Position numbers and translations under genes: made by a program
Shown here: one piece after another, positions 47,211-57,353 of the stretch
How the letters are laid out: every line of letters starts with the position of its first letter
How positions within the stretch are numbered: the first letter of the stretch is position 1
Notes under the pieces: model-generated
Told to the model about the DNA's origin: nothing
The model's database searches: none
Seen by the model: only the letters and a program-made list of their open reading frames with translations
DNA from: a virus
DNA: 64,000 nucleotides
Virus record (IMG/VR): IMGVR_UViG_3300041585_000108
Span: 1-64,000 of that record
Strand: one strand, 5' to 3'

Positions 47211-47659
47211 TAAATTTCTTCCAATGAAATTGATACGTCCCAAAAAGCTTGTGCTGTATCCGCTATTTTTTCTTTAACATTTCTTTTAATTAAATTAAAT
47301 GAGCATGAGGTAAATGAAGCTACAAAATCTTCAGTCCTAGTAGAGTTATATGCAATTCTGGCATTAAATGACCCTTGGCCTTTAGCTCCTAAATAAAACG
47401 ACTTTATGTCTTCTGCCCCCCAGCCGCCGTCTACGGTCATTGTATAGTATGAAGGAAGCATGCTCCATGAGGTAGATAAAGTCTTCTTGTCGGCTATAAA
47501 CAGCTTTCTAAGGCTCCCATTGGCCATTCTAGAAGTCTGCTCAAACCTTTGGGTATCTATTGATATTGGGGATCTATTATGCTCAGTTAATTTTTGCCAG
47601 GTTCCAACGGCATCTTGTAAAAACAATGCGGAACCTACTGGTAAAACTAAAGCTGCCAT
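47210..47659 (-). CDS. probable distal tail protein-like component
   Basis: 149 residues, beta-rich: SMLPSYYTMTVDGGWGAEDI, AKGQGSFNARIAYNSTR, AFWDVSISLEEI. Position immediately after the tape measure and before the large hub gene suggests a distal tail or tail-tip component. GGGG precedes ATG 47659. No diagnostic motif. Confidence 0.6.
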   Translation of the reverse strand: MAALVLPVGSALFLQDAVGTWQKLTEHNRSPISIDTQRFEQTSRMANGSLRKLFIADKKTLSTSWSMLPSYYTMTVDGGWGAEDIKSFYLGAKGQGSFNARIAYNSTRTEDFVASFTSCSFNLIKRNVKEKIADTAQAFWDVSISLEEI

Positions 47660-50600
47660 TATATATTTTTCCCCTGTCCAACCATTTTAACATTAACCTT
47701 AGCTTTTTGTCCAATAACAACCTGTGCTTTTTGAATAATCATATTCGATAGTGCTTCAACATCCATCCCATCAGATGCATAAATATTTTGGTTTACAACA
47801 TATGACGCCCCTGATGTTGATTGGCCACTTACATTAAATGATGATTGAGGAATCTTATATCGTGGAGAGGCGGCTGCCAACTTATTCATTATGTCATTTG
47901 GCATTATATTTGCAGGAGATCCAAGGTGAACCATCTCTGGACCCTTTTCTCCAACCAAGAACATTCCTTTTCCGCCCATGACTCCTGTTGCTGCTTTGCC
48001 CATATAAACAACTTGCCCACCACCAGCGCCACCAACTTTATACTTTTGGCCATTTATTTCAAATGTGTCTCCCAAATTTAATTTTTCTCTTTTAACGATT
48101 GCATTTCTAGCTTCAGCATTAAGAACATCAACTTTTTTACCATCAAATGTTTTTGACTCCATGCTTTTAGAATAATCTCCAGTAACCTTTACATTCTTTT
48201 TTGCTTGTGGATCAATCCCTTTTACAGCGTTAACAACATCTGCCAAAGTCTTGCCACCCTTGATGCTATCAGCTAATGCCTGATTAACTCCAGAAGAAGC
48301 TCCAGATTTTGCAAGTATTCCTAGTGCGTTTTGTTCAGGAGATACTGCAACCTTTCTAGTCATAAGCTCTGAGCCCACATATCCTGTTTGAGTTGCATAT
48401 TTTGAAGACTTAACTCCAGTTGTTGTTTCTGTTGCTCCTACAAGCCCCGCAGCTTCTCTGCCGCCCTCAACTGTTGCAACATACTGCTCAATTGTTTTCC
48501 CTGCAGCAGCTGCATTACCATACAAAGCAGTCATAGCATCATTTACTTTATTTATTGCAGCTTCTTGTTTAGTGTATTTGTCTCTAATCTTATCTAAGCT
48601 TTCACCAGCTAGGGCTGCTGAATTTGCAAGCTTTTCTTGTTTATTTGCCATTGCTTCCAAAGCAGCTTGCAATGGTTTATTTGCAGCCTCAGTTGCTTTA
48701 TCAATTGCTCGTACTTGAGATTCTGTTTGTTGTTGTGAAGTCAGTGACTCTAAATCAATTCTTAAAGATTGTGCTTTTGCAGTGTCTCCAGTTGAAAAAG
48801 CGTTTTCCATTTCAAGTCTTGTTTTTTCAATTTGTCTTCCAAGATCTGCATCTGATTGTGCAGCAGTTAAGGCTTTCTTTCGTGCATCCGCTAACTTATT
48901 ATTAGCGTCAACCTGCTTATTAAGAGATTTAATTCTATCTTTGTCAGATATTTGTTCTGCTACAGACTGTCCCTTTAGCGCCCTGGTATACGACTTAATT
49001 TTTTCTTCTAGTAGCCCTAAGCTTGTATACTGTTCTTTTAATATGCCAATTTTATTTGTAGATTCAACGACTGATCTAATTTTACTAAATGCTTGAGAAA
49101 GCACAGCAGTTTGTGCTGCATTTAATTCAGATAAGTCTCCTTTATATCCCTGTGCTTGAAGTCTAATCTTTTGATACACACTAACAACAGTATCCAGTCC
49201 GTTAATCATTTTTTTAACTTCTGGATTTGTTTTAGCCATTTCATCAACTGTACCTTGAGTAATTATAGCTCCAGCTTCTTTAGACTTATTGATTTTATCA
49301 ATCATTATTTTTTCAGCTTCTGCATAAGTCAATGATTTTGTTTTCCCAGTTAAATCTTTGGCTACAAGTCTTTCTCTTTTTTCAATCAAGTCGTTGATTC
49401 CAGTTTCTGTAGCCATAAGAGCAGTATTTAATGAAGCCGCTTTTTCTTTATTGCCTTGGGTTTTAGTATCTGTTCCAAAGCTTTCTACAGATGAAACAGC
49501 AGAAGTTTGAGCATCTATTATTGATCTAAATTTTGAGTTACCCATTGTTGCTGTAATTGATTGATCTTTTTTGTTAGATAATTGAAGCATAGTAAATACT
49601 TTTTTAGTTGCTTCATCAGCAGACATTCCAGCAGCGATTAGCTGCTCTTTAATTCTACGAACAGCATCTGGAACTTTAGTAGAAGGCTGTCTATCTAATG
49701 CTTTAATTTGTTCAGCAAAAGTTTCTTTAACTTCAACTTTTAATTTTTTGTATTCTGCAATAGTCATTTGAAAAGGAGTTCCGCCATCCTTCATACTTTC
49801 ATAAACAAGTTTATTTGCAGCGGCCATGTCTTTTGAATCTTGAATGGTCTCTTTAATTTTTGAACCAAAATCTGTAAATCTAAGATTAGCTTTTTTAGCA
49901 GCTTCAGCAGTTAATCCAAAGGTTGATAGGTTTAGTTCTTGTCCTTCTTTATAATGCTTAAATGCTTTATACCCTCCATACAATGCTGCAGCAACGGCAG
50001 CCAATGGAAGTATCACTCCTGCTGCAGCGGCAGCGGTAGCACCAAATCCAGCTGTAACTGCTCCAGAACCAGCACTAAGCAGAGCTCTGCTAGCGATCAT
50101 TTTGCTAGCTGATTGAATTAATTGAGGGCCCGCCATCATTCCAACCATGCTTCCCATCATTGCGCCACTTGAGCCTCCAATCTTTCCTCCAATAGCCGTT
50201 CCTGCTGCCATTCCACCGATGGTGCCCAACATCATTCCGCCAGCTCCAGAACCACGGGAAATTGGATTTCCTTGATCGTCTAGAGGCCTAGGCTTATTTA
50301 AAACAGCTCTTCCGTATTGAATCGGATTTAGCATAGCTCTTGTTGTATACCCAAGGTTTGCTTTGAAGCCAAGTCTAGCTGCATTTGGAACTCTTGAGGC
50401 CTCAACTTTGTTACCACTTGCGTCAATGTACCCTGGATTGAAAGCAACTCCTGGTGGCCTAGATGCCATTGTTTGTGGACTGAAATATGATTTTCTAACT
50501 TGCTCCATCTTTGATAATGTTCTACGTGAAGAGTCAGCTAGCTTAGATCCTAATAAACTTATGCCTGCAGACAAATCAGATCCATACATTCTAGCACCTA

Positions 50601-53600
50601 CAATTAATTGATTTGCAGAATACTTTAAAGTAGTAGCACTAAATTTAATGTTTTTTCCTAATGTAATTGCATCTTTTTTAACACTAGTGCCTAATGCATA
50701 TAATGACATCTCTATCTGTTTTGCGGCTGATTTAAGTGCCGCTTGTGTTTTATTTAAAGATTCATGCCCTAATGTAAGCCCTGGCATGTAAGGCAAAGAT
50801 CCTTGAACCCCATAAGAATTTGTTCTAACTCCACGATTTCCTACAAATGTTGTTCTTGACCCAGATAGCGGACCATCTTTATATTCTGGTTGTGCAACTG
50901 GGGCTGGAACATATGCTGCCGCTTTAGCACGTTTTTCTGCCTCCTGCATTGCTCTTTGTGCTGGATTTCCACTGCGACCATAAGCATACTTTCCAGCTTT
51001 AATTATTCCGCCAAGCTCATAGTTTGGAGCTATAGTACCACTTTGCTGAGGACTAAATAGTTCTGGACCTTTTTCTCCAACTATATATTTTTGTCCTGCT
51101 AAGACTGGACCACCCATTTCTCTTTTACCAGCAATGCCAAATATTTCTTTCTGTAGTAATGCTGTTAATGGAGTATCTTTTTTAGAATCCCAATTTAAAT
51201 ATTTTTTTCTAAGAATGTCTTTATCTATTGGGGAAAGCTGTCTAATAAAATTACGATCTGAGATTAAATTTGATGCAGCAGATCTAACTACAGAATCCAT
51301 TACGTGTGGCTCTAATGCATTTTTAAGAGACCCGCTTGCATCCTTTAAATATCCATATGGCTTTTCTTTAGCTAATGCTGCCGCAAATTTATCATAGAAT
51401 AAATTTTGTGTATTTTTAGTTAGGCCAGATGTACCAAATAGTTTGTTTCCCATTCCAATTGTAAGAGAATTTACGCCCCATGGGGCTGACTCATACATGC
51501 TTGGCTTAGGCGCACCTGTTGGTCCAAAGCCTGCACCAATTCTGCGCATAGCCATAGATTTCATGACATTGCCAATTACGCCTCCAGCATTAAATTCATT
51601 AGCGTTTGATTTAAATGCATTATCGCTTAACGATCTTGCGTGTCCTCTTTGTCTTATTCTTAAATCAGTTTCTGTTTTTAATTTAAGTAGAGCAGCTGGA
51701 GTTAATTGCTTGGATGCAGAAGTTTTTACAGCAGAATGAATTCCGTGGAATTCCTCCCAATTTACTTTTCTTCCATCTTCAAGTCTTTTTGTCATGGCTT
51801 TATAAAAAATAGCTTCTTCTTTGTTTAAATCAAATGATTTAATTGTTGCTTTCAGTTTTGGAAGAACTCGATCAATTTCGGAAATCATTTTTTCGTGATA
51901 TTGTTTTGCCGTCATTCCTTTTGGTATTTCTAAAGTTGATTCGGCAAAGAATCTTTTTGCACCGCCCTTAACTCCAAGAAGGTTTATCCTTGCTTGATCA
52001 GACATTGATGGCATATTTGGTTCATATGGTCTAAGTCCAGATGCCATTTTAAATACACCAGCATTTCCCATATCGTTTAATGTTCCGCCAGATAAATTAT
52101 CTCTACTTAAATCTTTATCGCCTCTTAAATTGGCTGCAACTAATTGCTTAAAGTAGTCTTTTTCTGTAAATTTTCCAGACTGTTTTACAAATGCTTTATC
52201 GTATGGGGACTCCAATACCAATAGCTTTCTTTTGCCAGTCGGGTCTGTTGGGTCAATCATAGTCCTTATTGTTTGAACTGGTGTTTTAAGTCCATGGGCT
52301 TCTCTTGCAATAATAGTAGCTCTTTGTTCTGCTAGTGCCGCTCTTTCATCCATAACTGGTTTAACAAATACTACTGATCCATCTGGCTTTTCATAAACTC
52401 CGCCAATGCCTGAAACAGGAAAACTTCTTCCAGATGTAGGAGATCTTAAAGTTCCAAAATCTGTTGGCTTCATTTTGGCAAATCTTCCAGACATAAGAGA
52501 AGCATTGATGTCTTCCATGTTTTTTCTTGCTTTTCTTTGAGTTTCAACTGCTTTGATCCCTCTAGGCATTCCAAGGAACATTCTTCCATAGTTATATTTA
52601 CCAGGTTTTACTGCTCCTCCAATTTCTCCGCCAGAGTTCATGGCAAGTCTTCCGCGGACAAAGAAATTAGCGCGTGGAGTAGGTGCGACTGGCTTTGGTT
52701 TTATTGATCGGGTTTTAGAAGCTTCAAAGACCCTCATGTTTCCACCTAGAGCTTTTACCAAGGATTCTGGTATTGGGCCTTTTCCATTCCATTTGCCAGT
52801 AGAAATAAATTCTTCTATTTTTGGTAAATTTTTCATAAAATCATTTACATTTTTAAAGCCTAAATATTGTGAAACTCGTTTTGCTCTTAAGATTGCTTCA
52901 TCTTTTGTTAATGGCACATAATCATCAATTCCAAGTCTAGCTGTAAGGGATGCGGAAAAATTATTAAATGGGTCATGCATAGCTGATCCAGCATAACCCC
53001 GTGTTGCTATTGGCCCAATTGATCTTTCTATATGAGCTCTATCTGCATTTGGATAAAGAGTAGAACGTGGAAATTTTCTTTTTAATATATTTACTATAAT
53101 AAGTTTTGCTTCTCTGTTTTTTACATCAGATTGAGATATAGCTCTACGTCTTGCTGCCCATTCTTTATCATTCATCCCAGCGGGTCTTGTTTCAACAAGA
53201 TCTGGAAAATTTTCTTTCATTAATTTTTGTTGAGAGTCTGTATAAGAAAGCCCTACACCATCTCTTAAAAATGATTCATGACTAGCTAAAGAAGATTCTA
53301 CAAGAAGTGTGGCTTTTTTAACTGCAATGTCTGGCGTCATTCTAGGATCTTTTGAATTTCTTAATATTGCAGTTGCATCATTTAATATTAAGTTTGGCTT
53401 AACGTCCGCCTGATAAGATGAAGATGTTAAATAATCTAGATATTCTTTTGTGCGTGTTAGTGCAGACATGCCTACATATTGTGAGCTTGAGTTGCTAAAT
53501 ATTTCTGGTGGTTGTAGGCCGTATCTATTTTTATTAGACATAACCATTCCGCCAACAGCTTCTCCAGTACTAATTAAAGAGATTGGACGCTTTGTTTTAT

Positions 53601-56580
53601 TTGCTACATCATAAGATTGTTTATTTTGCTGATATATCTCTGGGCTAACAACTGTTTCTCCTGGAGTTAATATTGCATCAATCATTCCGCCTGAATTATA
53701 TCCTTGTCTTGCGGTTGATACTAATTTTGGATTATTTTTAGAAGCTTCTTGATTTAATACAAATCCACCAAGGGGGACTTTTGCCATAGTATTATCATAG
53801 TTAATGCTTGTATCTCCTGGTACCACCGCTCCATCTTTTCCTGGATGGTAAACGTATCCTCCGCTATTTAATCCTCTTGGCTTTGTTGTTTGAATGCTGT
53901 ATCCAGCGCCTGAAGTTCTAACCCCTAAACCTCTTGCTATTTGATCAACAAGTTTTGAAGTTTCTGTTTTGTGAAATAATTCCTTCATGTTTGATTTTCC
54001 AAGAGCGCTTACTACTGGCTGATTTGTAAGGGGAACCATTCCTAAATTTAATGTTCTTACTTGAGCCGTAGCAATACCCTGAGCTGTTTGAGCCATCATC
54101 GCTTCTACTCTTGCATTTAATGCAAATATTTTAGTTCTTGCTGCTTCAACAGTTAGCTTGCCAGCTTGAAGTTGATCTACTATCATTTCTGTTTCTTTGG
54201 CTGCTAAAGAAGTTATCTTTGTCATTTGTGGAAGAAGAGCTTGATAAGAATCAGTAATTGAAGCAGTCATTGTTCCAGTTGCAGCAATTTCTGTTTTAAG
54301 AAGAGCAATCTCTGCTTTTGACTGCATTGCAATAGCTGCAGTCATTGAGTGCCATTTGGCAGCTTCTGCTGAAACTACTCCAGTTGAAATTCCATTTATA
54401 GATGTTACTCCAGGAATCTTAGGCATATCTGTATTCATGTACACTTGTGGCGCATTTGAAATTCTTTGATTTACAGGCTTTGGTCCAGGAACGGTTGAGA
54501 ATATTGTTTCGTTAGCTCTTTGCTCTGCGGTTTTTGATCCAGTTGGAATCATATGGGACATGTCTCTTGAATATGGCTTGCCAGCCAACGGATTATTTTT
54601 ATCTACAATTCTTCCGCCAACACCCATTACTGGATTTCCTGCAACGGTGGACATACTATTTGAAGTTGCAATTGTAGATGACATTGCTGATTGTTTTAGC
54701 TTTTCAAATGAGGCTGCTAAGGTCATTACCGCATCAGAAAATGTTGCCGCAGCTTTTGTGTCGCTGTAGAATGATTCTTCTACTGTTTTAGCTGCTGCTG
54801 AAGCAGCCACTAACTCTGGAGTTAATAATTTAAATCCTGTTCCGCCCTTTCCAATATTCTTTAAAGCAAATATACCTTTGATTATGTAACCAAAAAAGTT
54901 TGCAAGCACACCCGTAAGCATGATTATAGGACCAGCGATTGCTACTAGCCCACCAATAAATCCAAGCACTGCTTTGATTGGGCCTGGAAGATTTCCAATA
55001 AACTTAAGGATTCCATCTATTGCATTTAATACAAATGCTCCAACCTTTAAGAACTGCTCTCCAACGGTTGCAAGCTCTGCTTTGACTGACTCTAGTGCTC
55101 TTCTATATTTACCAGATGCCGATTCAGTAAGGGTCTTTAATTCTCGTTCAGAAATACTCGCAAGGTCTTGTGTGCTTGCTTTCATTAAGTCTAATACTTG
55201 TAGCGTCTGGCTTCCTTGCTTGCCTAAGTTTTCAAACAAAGCATTAATTCTTGCAAACTGAAACTTACCAAAAAGTTGTTCAATTGCTCTTGCTCTTTGT
55301 AGTGGCTCTAAAGAATCCAATGAGTCTTTGAGCGCCATGATTGTGCCAGTTAAGTTTCCAGCATTTTTATCTACAATTCCTGATAGATCAATTCCAAGTC
55401 CGTTAAACATCTCTTTTGCCACTTTAGTTGGATTGATTATAGATGCAAGTGCTGACTTTAATGCGTTAGCTCCTTCAGACGCATTAATTCCGCCTTCTCT
55501 CATTGCGGTGAGGTATAAAGCTAAATCTTGAATATCTCCACCTAATGCTTTAACAACTGGTCCCGCTTTTGGAATTGCTGTTACTAAATCTTCAAGTGTG
55601 GTAGATGTCTGGTTTTCTACAGCGTTAAGAAAGTCAATTGATTCTGCAAGCTGTGATGTACTTTGGCCAAAAGCAGTTTGAATTGCTAAAGTAGCTTTCA
55701 TTGCATCTTGTCTATCAACTTCACCAAGTACGGCAAGTCTAGTTGTCTGTCTAGTAGAATCTAGTAACTCGGCTCCTTGCTTACCAGTTGCAGCAATATC
55801 TGCAGCCAATGATATTGTTTCTGTAAAGTTTGCGCCTAGGCTTGAAGCAAGTTCTCTAGATAAAGCAGATACATCTCTTCTAACCTGAAGAAGATCTTCT
55901 GTTGAGGTTGCTGTTAATCCACCATAAACTTTTGTAAGTCTTACAAGCGCTTCATCTGCTTGCTTGAATGCTTTTGCTGCAGCCATACCAAATGCTGCTA
56001 GGGGTACTGTAAGTCCTACTGTTAACTGACGACCCGCCCACTGAGTATTTTTACCCCAGTTAATTAATTGTCCTGCGCCATTATTCATCACTTTGTTCAT
56101 GATTGAAAGTTCTTGTCTTAATAAAGCTGTTTTATTTTTAGTAGCATCTAGTCCAGATTGAACCATTACGTTATACTGCATTAGACCTTGAGCATTTTTA
56201 CCAAGTGGTTGAACAAATGCGTTCTCAAGCATTACCTGCTGTTTAGCTAAATCTTTAACTAATGAGCTAGTCTTTTGTGTGTGGCCTTGCCATGTTTTAA
56301 AGTATTGGCCAAGCTTCATTTTTCCGCTATCTAAGTTCTGGCCAAACTTAGATACATCTGATGTTAGTGTTACAAAGTGTCTAGAAAACTGGCCAGTGGA
56401 GCGCATGGTATCGTCAAACTGACGATTCATGACTCCTACCTGGCTAGTTAAGTTTTTGTTTAAACCTATAGTAGTAGTCTGCAGTTTTAGCATTTGTGCC
56501 GTCACTGCTTGTAACTGCGCTGTTAGGCTAGAAAAATTAGCCGTCGCGGTTATGTTGGTGACTATATTTTGATCTGCCAA
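47659..56580 (-). CDS. tail tape measure protein with embedded extra domains
   Basis: 2973 residues. Residues about 190-450 hold the TP901/PhageMin_Tail-type core (AFKQADEALVRLTKVYGGLT, FLNAVENQTSTTLEDLV, ALGGDIQDLALYLTAMREGG). Membrane-like segments lie near 533-567 and 2113-2202. VGEKGPE motifs recur (about 1838 and 2880), as in many tape measures. Two stretches look like separate globular domains: 1015-1280 (unidentified) and about 1370-1600, which has a kinase-like layout (VVFVKPVMDERAALAEQRA, LSRDNLSGGTLNDMGNAG). Coiled coils occupy 2300-2700. At roughly 0.15 nm per residue the upper tail length is near 450 nm, less if the globular inserts do not span the tail. Confidence 0.95.
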   Translation of the reverse strand: MADQNIVTNITATANFSSLTAQLQAVTAQMLKLQTTTIGLNKNLTSQVGVMNRQFDDTMRSTGQFSRHFVTLTSDVSKFGQNLDSGKMKLGQYFKTWQGHTQKTSSLVKDLAKQQVMLENAFVQPLGKNAQGLMQYNVMVQSGLDATKNKTALLRQELSIMNKVMNNGAGQLINWGKNTQWAGRQLTVGLTVPLAAFGMAAAKAFKQADEALVRLTKVYGGLTATSTEDLLQVRRDVSALSRELASSLGANFTETISLAADIAATGKQGAELLDSTRQTTRLAVLGEVDRQDAMKATLAIQTAFGQSTSQLAESIDFLNAVENQTSTTLEDLVTAIPKAGPVVKALGGDIQDLALYLTAMREGGINASEGANALKSALASIINPTKVAKEMFNGLGIDLSGIVDKNAGNLTGTIMALKDSLDSLEPLQRARAIEQLFGKFQFARINALFENLGKQGSQTLQVLDLMKASTQDLASISERELKTLTESASGKYRRALESVKAELATVGEQFLKVGAFVLNAIDGILKFIGNLPGPIKAVLGFIGGLVAIAGPIIMLTGVLANFFGYIIKGIFALKNIGKGGTGFKLLTPELVAASAAAKTVEESFYSDTKAAATFSDAVMTLAASFEKLKQSAMSSTIATSNSMSTVAGNPVMGVGGRIVDKNNPLAGKPYSRDMSHMIPTGSKTAEQRANETIFSTVPGPKPVNQRISNAPQVYMNTDMPKIPGVTSINGISTGVVSAEAAKWHSMTAAIAMQSKAEIALLKTEIAATGTMTASITDSYQALLPQMTKITSLAAKETEMIVDQLQAGKLTVEAARTKIFALNARVEAMMAQTAQGIATAQVRTLNLGMVPLTNQPVVSALGKSNMKELFHKTETSKLVDQIARGLGVRTSGAGYSIQTTKPRGLNSGGYVYHPGKDGAVVPGDTSINYDNTMAKVPLGGFVLNQEASKNNPKLVSTARQGYNSGGMIDAILTPGETVVSPEIYQQNKQSYDVANKTKRPISLISTGEAVGGMVMSNKNRYGLQPPEIFSNSSSQYVGMSALTRTKEYLDYLTSSSYQADVKPNLILNDATAILRNSKDPRMTPDIAVKKATLLVESSLASHESFLRDGVGLSYTDSQQKLMKENFPDLVETRPAGMNDKEWAARRRAISQSDVKNREAKLIIVNILKRKFPRSTLYPNADRAHIERSIGPIATRGYAGSAMHDPFNNFSASLTARLGIDDYVPLTKDEAILRAKRVSQYLGFKNVNDFMKNLPKIEEFISTGKWNGKGPIPESLVKALGGNMRVFEASKTRSIKPKPVAPTPRANFFVRGRLAMNSGGEIGGAVKPGKYNYGRMFLGMPRGIKAVETQRKARKNMEDINASLMSGRFAKMKPTDFGTLRSPTSGRSFPVSGIGGVYEKPDGSVVFVKPVMDERAALAEQRATIIAREAHGLKTPVQTIRTMIDPTDPTGKRKLLVLESPYDKAFVKQSGKFTEKDYFKQLVAANLRGDKDLSRDNLSGGTLNDMGNAGVFKMASGLRPYEPNMPSMSDQARINLLGVKGGAKRFFAESTLEIPKGMTAKQYHEKMISEIDRVLPKLKATIKSFDLNKEEAIFYKAMTKRLEDGRKVNWEEFHGIHSAVKTSASKQLTPAALLKLKTETDLRIRQRGHARSLSDNAFKSNANEFNAGGVIGNVMKSMAMRRIGAGFGPTGAPKPSMYESAPWGVNSLTIGMGNKLFGTSGLTKNTQNLFYDKFAAALAKEKPYGYLKDASGSLKNALEPHVMDSVVRSAASNLISDRNFIRQLSPIDKDILRKKYLNWDSKKDTPLTALLQKEIFGIAGKREMGGPVLAGQKYIVGEKGPELFSPQQSGTIAPNYELGGIIKAGKYAYGRSGNPAQRAMQEAEKRAKAAAYVPAPVAQPEYKDGPLSGSRTTFVGNRGVRTNSYGVQGSLPYMPGLTLGHESLNKTQAALKSAAKQIEMSLYALGTSVKKDAITLGKNIKFSATTLKYSANQLIVGARMYGSDLSAGISLLGSKLADSSRRTLSKMEQVRKSYFSPQTMASRPPGVAFNPGYIDASGNKVEASRVPNAARLGFKANLGYTTRAMLNPIQYGRAVLNKPRPLDDQGNPISRGSGAGGMMLGTIGGMAAGTAIGGKIGGSSGAMMGSMVGMMAGPQLIQSASKMIASRALLSAGSGAVTAGFGATAAAAAGVILPLAAVAAALYGGYKAFKHYKEGQELNLSTFGLTAEAAKKANLRFTDFGSKIKETIQDSKDMAAANKLVYESMKDGGTPFQMTIAEYKKLKVEVKETFAEQIKALDRQPSTKVPDAVRRIKEQLIAAGMSADEATKKVFTMLQLSNKKDQSITATMGNSKFRSIIDAQTSAVSSVESFGTDTKTQGNKEKAASLNTALMATETGINDLIEKRERLVAKDLTGKTKSLTYAEAEKIMIDKINKSKEAGAIITQGTVDEMAKTNPEVKKMINGLDTVVSVYQKIRLQAQGYKGDLSELNAAQTAVLSQAFSKIRSVVESTNKIGILKEQYTSLGLLEEKIKSYTRALKGQSVAEQISDKDRIKSLNKQVDANNKLADARKKALTAAQSDADLGRQIEKTRLEMENAFSTGDTAKAQSLRIDLESLTSQQQTESQVRAIDKATEAANKPLQAALEAMANKQEKLANSAALAGESLDKIRDKYTKQEAAINKVNDAMTALYGNAAAAGKTIEQYVATVEGGREAAGLVGATETTTGVKSSKYATQTGYVGSELMTRKVAVSPEQNALGILAKSGASSGVNQALADSIKGGKTLADVVNAVKGIDPQAKKNVKVTGDYSKSMESKTFDGKKVDVLNAEARNAIVKREKLNLGDTFEINGQKYKVGGAGGGQVVYMGKAATGVMGGKGMFLVGEKGPEMVHLGSPANIMPNDIMNKLAAASPRYKIPQSSFNVSGQSTSGASYVVNQNIYASDGMDVEALSNMIIQKAQVVIGQKAKVNVKMVGQGKNI

Positions 56581-56583
56581 CTA

Positions 56584-57245
56584 CTACTCCCTTTTGTATC
56601 CGAGTCCCGCTCCGATACCAAAACCTGCTTCTGATGCAAACTGTCCTTGTAGCGAAACTACATCTGACGCATTTGCGGTAATTCCTAAAGCTTTTCTTCT
56701 TACATCTTCAAAGCTAGTGTTTTGTTCTTCTTGCTCGCCACCTTCAAGTTCTACTCCTTGTATGGCGGCCAGAAACTTTCTTTTTTCTGATTCAGACTTT
56801 TGCATTGATTTAAAAGTTTGAATCAATTCTGGCATTGAAAGACTATCTTCCAATTCCTCGTAATTCTTATAGTTTCCTATTAAGAATACTTCTCCTTCTA
56901 GCGCAGCTAGATCTAGTTCTGACCAGCTAGAACCGCTGCTGCTAACAAATTTGGATCATCCATCTTTATTCCACCACATACTTCAAGGATTCTATTGATA
57001 GTCGGTACGTCAAGTACGTCTTCAAATGCATCTCTATCTGCTGTTAATTCTGGTAGCTGCTTTTCTAGTGCTACTGCACATGCATCAATCAAAATTGTAA
57101 GGGTTTCATCTTCTGTAGTTACATCAGCTGTTTTTGCAATTGCCGCCATAAATTTTCTAAGCTCTTTAATAGTTAAAGGCTTTAGCTTTACTGTTGCTCC
57201 ATTTTGTAGCTGAATTTCTTCTACATCGTATACTGTTGTTGCCAA
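56584..57245 (-). CDS. tail assembly chaperone GT fusion made by -1 ribosomal frameshifting
   Basis: The short product (57245 to 56913, 110 residues, TTG start with AGGAGG) ends LAAAVLAGQN. The slippery heptamer A-AAT-TTG at 56952-56946 is in the correct zero frame near its end. After a -1 slip the frame continues VSSSGSSWSELDLAALEGEV and onward without a stop to 56584, giving a product of 220 residues ((662+1)/3 is whole). The extension carries NYKNYEELEDSLSMPEL and a Gly-rich end. Siphoviruses make G and GT chaperones this way to load the tail tube on the tape measure, whose gene follows directly. Confidence 0.85.
56913..57245 (-). CDS. tail assembly chaperone G (unshifted product)
   Basis: 110 residues, TTG start at 57245 seven bases after AGGAGG. 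Beta-rich start TVYDVEEIQLQNGATVKLKP, then helices (ELRKFMAAIAKTADVTTEDE) as in the tail chaperone fold. Stop at 56913 after AGQN. Produced from the promoter at 57274-57302 right after the 17-bp terminator. Confidence 0.8.
   Translation of the reverse strand: MATTVYDVEEIQLQNGATVKLKPLTIKELRKFMAAIAKTADVTTEDETLTILIDACAVALEKQLPELTADRDAFEDVLDVPTINRILEVCGGIKMDDPNLLAAAVLAGQN
56946..56952 (-). other. -1 frameshift slippery site AAATTTG
   Basis: X-XXY-YYZ heptamer A-AAT-TTG in the zero frame of the chaperone gene. Downstream GTTCT...AGAAC and GCAGC...GCTGC pairs could form a stimulatory hairpin. Confidence 0.85.
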
Positions 57246-57273
57246 TTTATATCCTCCTAGGATCGTCTATATT

Positions 57274-57302
57274 ATTGTATCATAATGAAAATATCATAGC
57301 AA
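57274..57302 (-). promoter_or_regulatory. promoter of the tail chaperone/tape measure operon
   Basis: TTGCTA (57302-57297), 17 bp, TACAAT (57279-57274) with extended TGA. It directly follows the terminator. Confidence 0.6.
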
Positions 57303-57338
57303 TAAAATACCCCCTAAGAAATTAGGGGGTATTTTATT
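57301..57338. terminator. strong bidirectional-type terminator after the tail tube gene
   Basis: Perfect 17-bp inverted repeat: AATAAAATACCCCCTAA (57301-57317), loop GAAA, and its complement (57322-57338). The outer A/T pairs provide the U-run. It separates the highly expressed tube gene from the chaperones. Confidence 0.88.
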
Positions 57339-57353
57339 ATTTAATTGTATTAA

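Noticed and set aside
47659-56580. Numerous plus-strand frames opposite the tape measure gene
   Set aside because: All are antisense shadows; composition and lack of ribosome sites argue against genes.
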